The notes under the pieces are model-generated. The model was not told the DNA's origin and searched no databases. It saw nothing but the letters and a program-made list of their open reading frames with translations. Both the position numbers and the translations under genes were made by a program. From positions 1-24,906 of the forward strand of contig CAKRRX010000029.1 in the NCBI GenBank assembly GCA_934394595.1: a stretch of 24,906 bases of DNA, written 5' to 3'. This DNA is from an uncultured Blautia sp. Lineage in GTDB: Bacteria > Bacillota > Clostridia > Lachnospirales > Lachnospiraceae. Positions 23,748 to 24,906 of this stretch are shown here, one piece after another (within the stretch, counting starts at the first letter, position 1; each line of letters begins with the position of its first letter).

Positions 23748-24719
23748 TTGGAAAATATAAAAGTTTCAGTCATTCTTCCTGTATATAAAACAGAACCTTA
23801 CCTGAGGCAATGCCTGGACAGCATTGTGAACCAGACCTTAAAGGAAATCGAGATTATCTGTGTCAACGACAGTTCCCCGGACAATTCTCTTTCCATTCTG
23901 GAAGAGTATGCCGCCCGTGACTCCAGGATCCGAATCCTCACACAGCCAAATGGCGGTGCCGGGGCAGCCCGTAATAATGGAATGCACCATGCACATGGAA
24001 AATACCTCTCCATTGTGGATTCCGATGACTTTTTCGAACCGGCCATGCTGGAGGAGGCCTACAAAAAGGCGAAGGAAATTTCTGCTGACTTTGTAGTCTT
24101 TCGCTCCGATCAGTATTTTACGGAAACCGGGGAGTATAAGGAGCTTCCCTGGGCAATGCGTATCAAACACGTTCCACCCTACGAGCCTTTTTCCCACAGA
24201 CAGCTGACCATGAACATTTTCCGTGTTTTCCAGGGATGGGTATGGGATAAGCTTTATCTGAAATCCTTCGTAGAAGAAAAAGGACTCCTTTTCCAGGAAC
24301 AGCGCACCAGCAATGACATGTATTTCGGCTTTTGTGCAACTGCACTTGCCAAAAGGATTGCAGTGGTAGATCAGCTCTTCGTCCACTACCGCGTTGATGC
24401 CGCAGATTCCCTCTCCAAGACCCGGGAAAAATCCTGGCAGTGTTTTTACAATGCTCTGTGTGGAATTCGGGAAAAATTAAAAAAAGAAGGAATTTACCCT
24501 GAGCTGGAAAAGGATTTTATCAATTACACTTTGCGCTCCTGTATCTGGAATCTGGAAACCCTGGCAGAGCCCACCCACACCATGCTGGAGAAAAAGCTGA
24601 TCCAGGAGTGGTTTGAGGATCTGGGGATCAAAGGAAAGGATGCTTCCTTTTTCCAGGATGCCAAGGATTATGGAAAATATCTGGAAGTTATCAAAAAATA
24701 TCCAGATTATCAGAAATAA
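23748..24719 (+). CDS. Family 2 glycosyltransferase
   Basis: A 323-residue GT2 enzyme (GT-A fold). VSVILPVYKTEPYLRQCLDS at the start, CVNDSSPDNS, GGAGAARNNG and the metal-binding DxD in VDSDDF are all present, followed by the acceptor region (WVWDKLYLKSF, RTSNDMYFGF). It adds a sugar from a nucleotide donor to a surface glycan or lipid-linked acceptor; donor and acceptor unknown. The chosen start is TTG 23748, preceded by AAAGGTGAT, which pairs well with 16S rRNA. The GTG at 23739 lies inside that site. It lies 84 bases after the 182-residue gene, with no obvious promoter, and is followed by a strong terminator, so it is likely the last gene of the operon. Confidence 0.9.
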   Translation: MENIKVSVILPVYKTEPYLRQCLDSIVNQTLKEIEIICVNDSSPDNSLSILEEYAARDSRIRILTQPNGGAGAARNNGMHHAHGKYLSIVDSDDFFEPAMLEEAYKKAKEISADFVVFRSDQYFTETGEYKELPWAMRIKHVPPYEPFSHRQLTMNIFRVFQGWVWDKLYLKSFVEEKGLLFQEQRTSNDMYFGFCATALAKRIAVVDQLFVHYRVDAADSLSKTREKSWQCFYNALCGIREKLKKEGIYPELEKDFINYTLRSCIWNLETLAEPTHTMLEKKLIQEWFEDLGIKGKDASFFQDAKDYGKYLEVIKKYPDYQK

Positions 24720-24726
24720 TTTCTAT

Positions 24727-24780
24727 AAAAAAGCTGCGTGTCACCTGAATTTAAGATGACACACAGCTTTTTTATTTTTC
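24727..24780 (+). terminator. Rho-independent terminator of the glycosyltransferase operon
   Basis: AAAAAAGCTG-C-GTGTCA (24727-24743) pairs with TGACAC-A-CAGCTTTTTT (24757-24773), 16 of 17 bp paired with one C/A mismatch, 13-base loop, and then TTTATTTTT. It lies seven bases after the GT2 stop. The A-run on the left arm could also stop minus-strand transcripts from the gene at the right edge. Confidence 0.9.
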
Positions 24781-24801
24781 ACAAATCAATCTTCAGAAGA
24801 A

Positions 24802-24906
24802 TTATTTCTTCTCCATCTCTATTTGGGGGTTTATCATTTCCGCAATGTCCTGTTCGCTTACTTCAAGAATATCTGCAATCTCAGCAATAGACATTCCTTT
24901 TTTCTC
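24802..24906 (-). CDS. C-terminal fragment of an unidentified protein (runs off right edge)
   Basis: The minus strand is open from the window edge to TAA at 24802, giving 34 residues: EKKGMSIAEIADILEVSEQD, then IAEMINPQIEMEKK. The part MSIAEIADILEVSEQDIAEM has the look of a short helix-turn-helix. Such an end occurs on Rpn/PD-(D/E)XK-type recombination-promoting nucleases and related transposase-like proteins of Clostridia. That match is from memory and is weak on 34 residues. The fragment converges on the glycosyltransferase terminator. Confidence 0.5.
   Translation of the reverse strand, partial: EKKGMSIAEIADILEVSEQDIAEMINPQIEMEKK

Noticed and set aside
23104..23748. Idea that the fusion gene, the 182-residue gene and the GT2 are one gene broken by frameshifts
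   Set aside because: Each has its own ribosome site and stop codon, and the GT2 has a complete N-terminus and its own different tail.

Overview
The window looks like a chromosomal segment of a low-to-mid GC Gram-positive anaerobe, most likely a Lachnospiraceae-type Clostridium relative. This rests on AGGAGG-type ribosome binding sites, the Fe-S two-subunit L-serine dehydratase, LicD/TagF-style surface polymer genes, and a lipoprotein sensor with a YesM/YesN-type kinase and regulator. The assignment is by gene style; no rRNA or other marker was seen, apart from the first 13 codons of ribosomal protein L33 at the left edge. No tRNA, rRNA, CRISPR array or intact mobile element was found.

Layout. 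(1) 1-307: start of rpmG (L33, minus strand, running off the left edge) with its leader and promoter. (2) 308-8832, minus strand: six closely spaced genes. In transcription order they are a membrane acyltransferase, a cytidylyltransferase fused to a Gfo/Idh-like domain, a LicD-TPR protein, a LicD-like protein that has lost its acidic motif, an acetolactate-synthase-like ThDP enzyme, and an SDR reductase. I read this as a pathway that builds, CDP-activates and attaches a phospho-polyol or similar group to a surface glycan. The combination is the most unusual content of the window. (3) 8932-10512, minus: sdaAB-sdaAA (serine to pyruvate), just upstream of group 2. (4) 10695-11093, plus: tagD/tarD (CDP-glycerol synthesis), divergent from sda and ended by a strong hairpin terminator. 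(5) 11222-12118, minus: an alpha/beta-hydrolase. (6) 12204-19798, minus: a galactose/glucose-type ABC sugar importer (mglB-mglA-mglC), then a lipoprotein sugar sensor, histidine kinase and AraC-type response regulator with their own promoter. (7) 20165-24719, plus: surface-polymer transferases: a 979-residue GT2/TagF-like fusion, a 182-residue stand-alone helical protein and a second GT2, followed by a terminator. (8) 24802-24906, minus: the C-terminal end of an unidentified gene.

How the parts fit. Groups 2, 4 and 7 all concern cell-surface polymers built from CDP-activated phospho-alcohols: tagD supplies CDP-glycerol, the TagF-like protein could use it, and the fused cytidylyltransferase plus LicD genes probably handle a second CDP-linked group. 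sdaA makes pyruvate, a plausible donor for the ThDP enzyme, and no strong promoter or terminator separates it from group 2. The sugar importer and its sensor form a self-contained uptake-and-sensing unit. Many start codons were moved from the longest reading frame because the upstream start lies inside the Shine-Dalgarno sequence; these cases are noted per gene.
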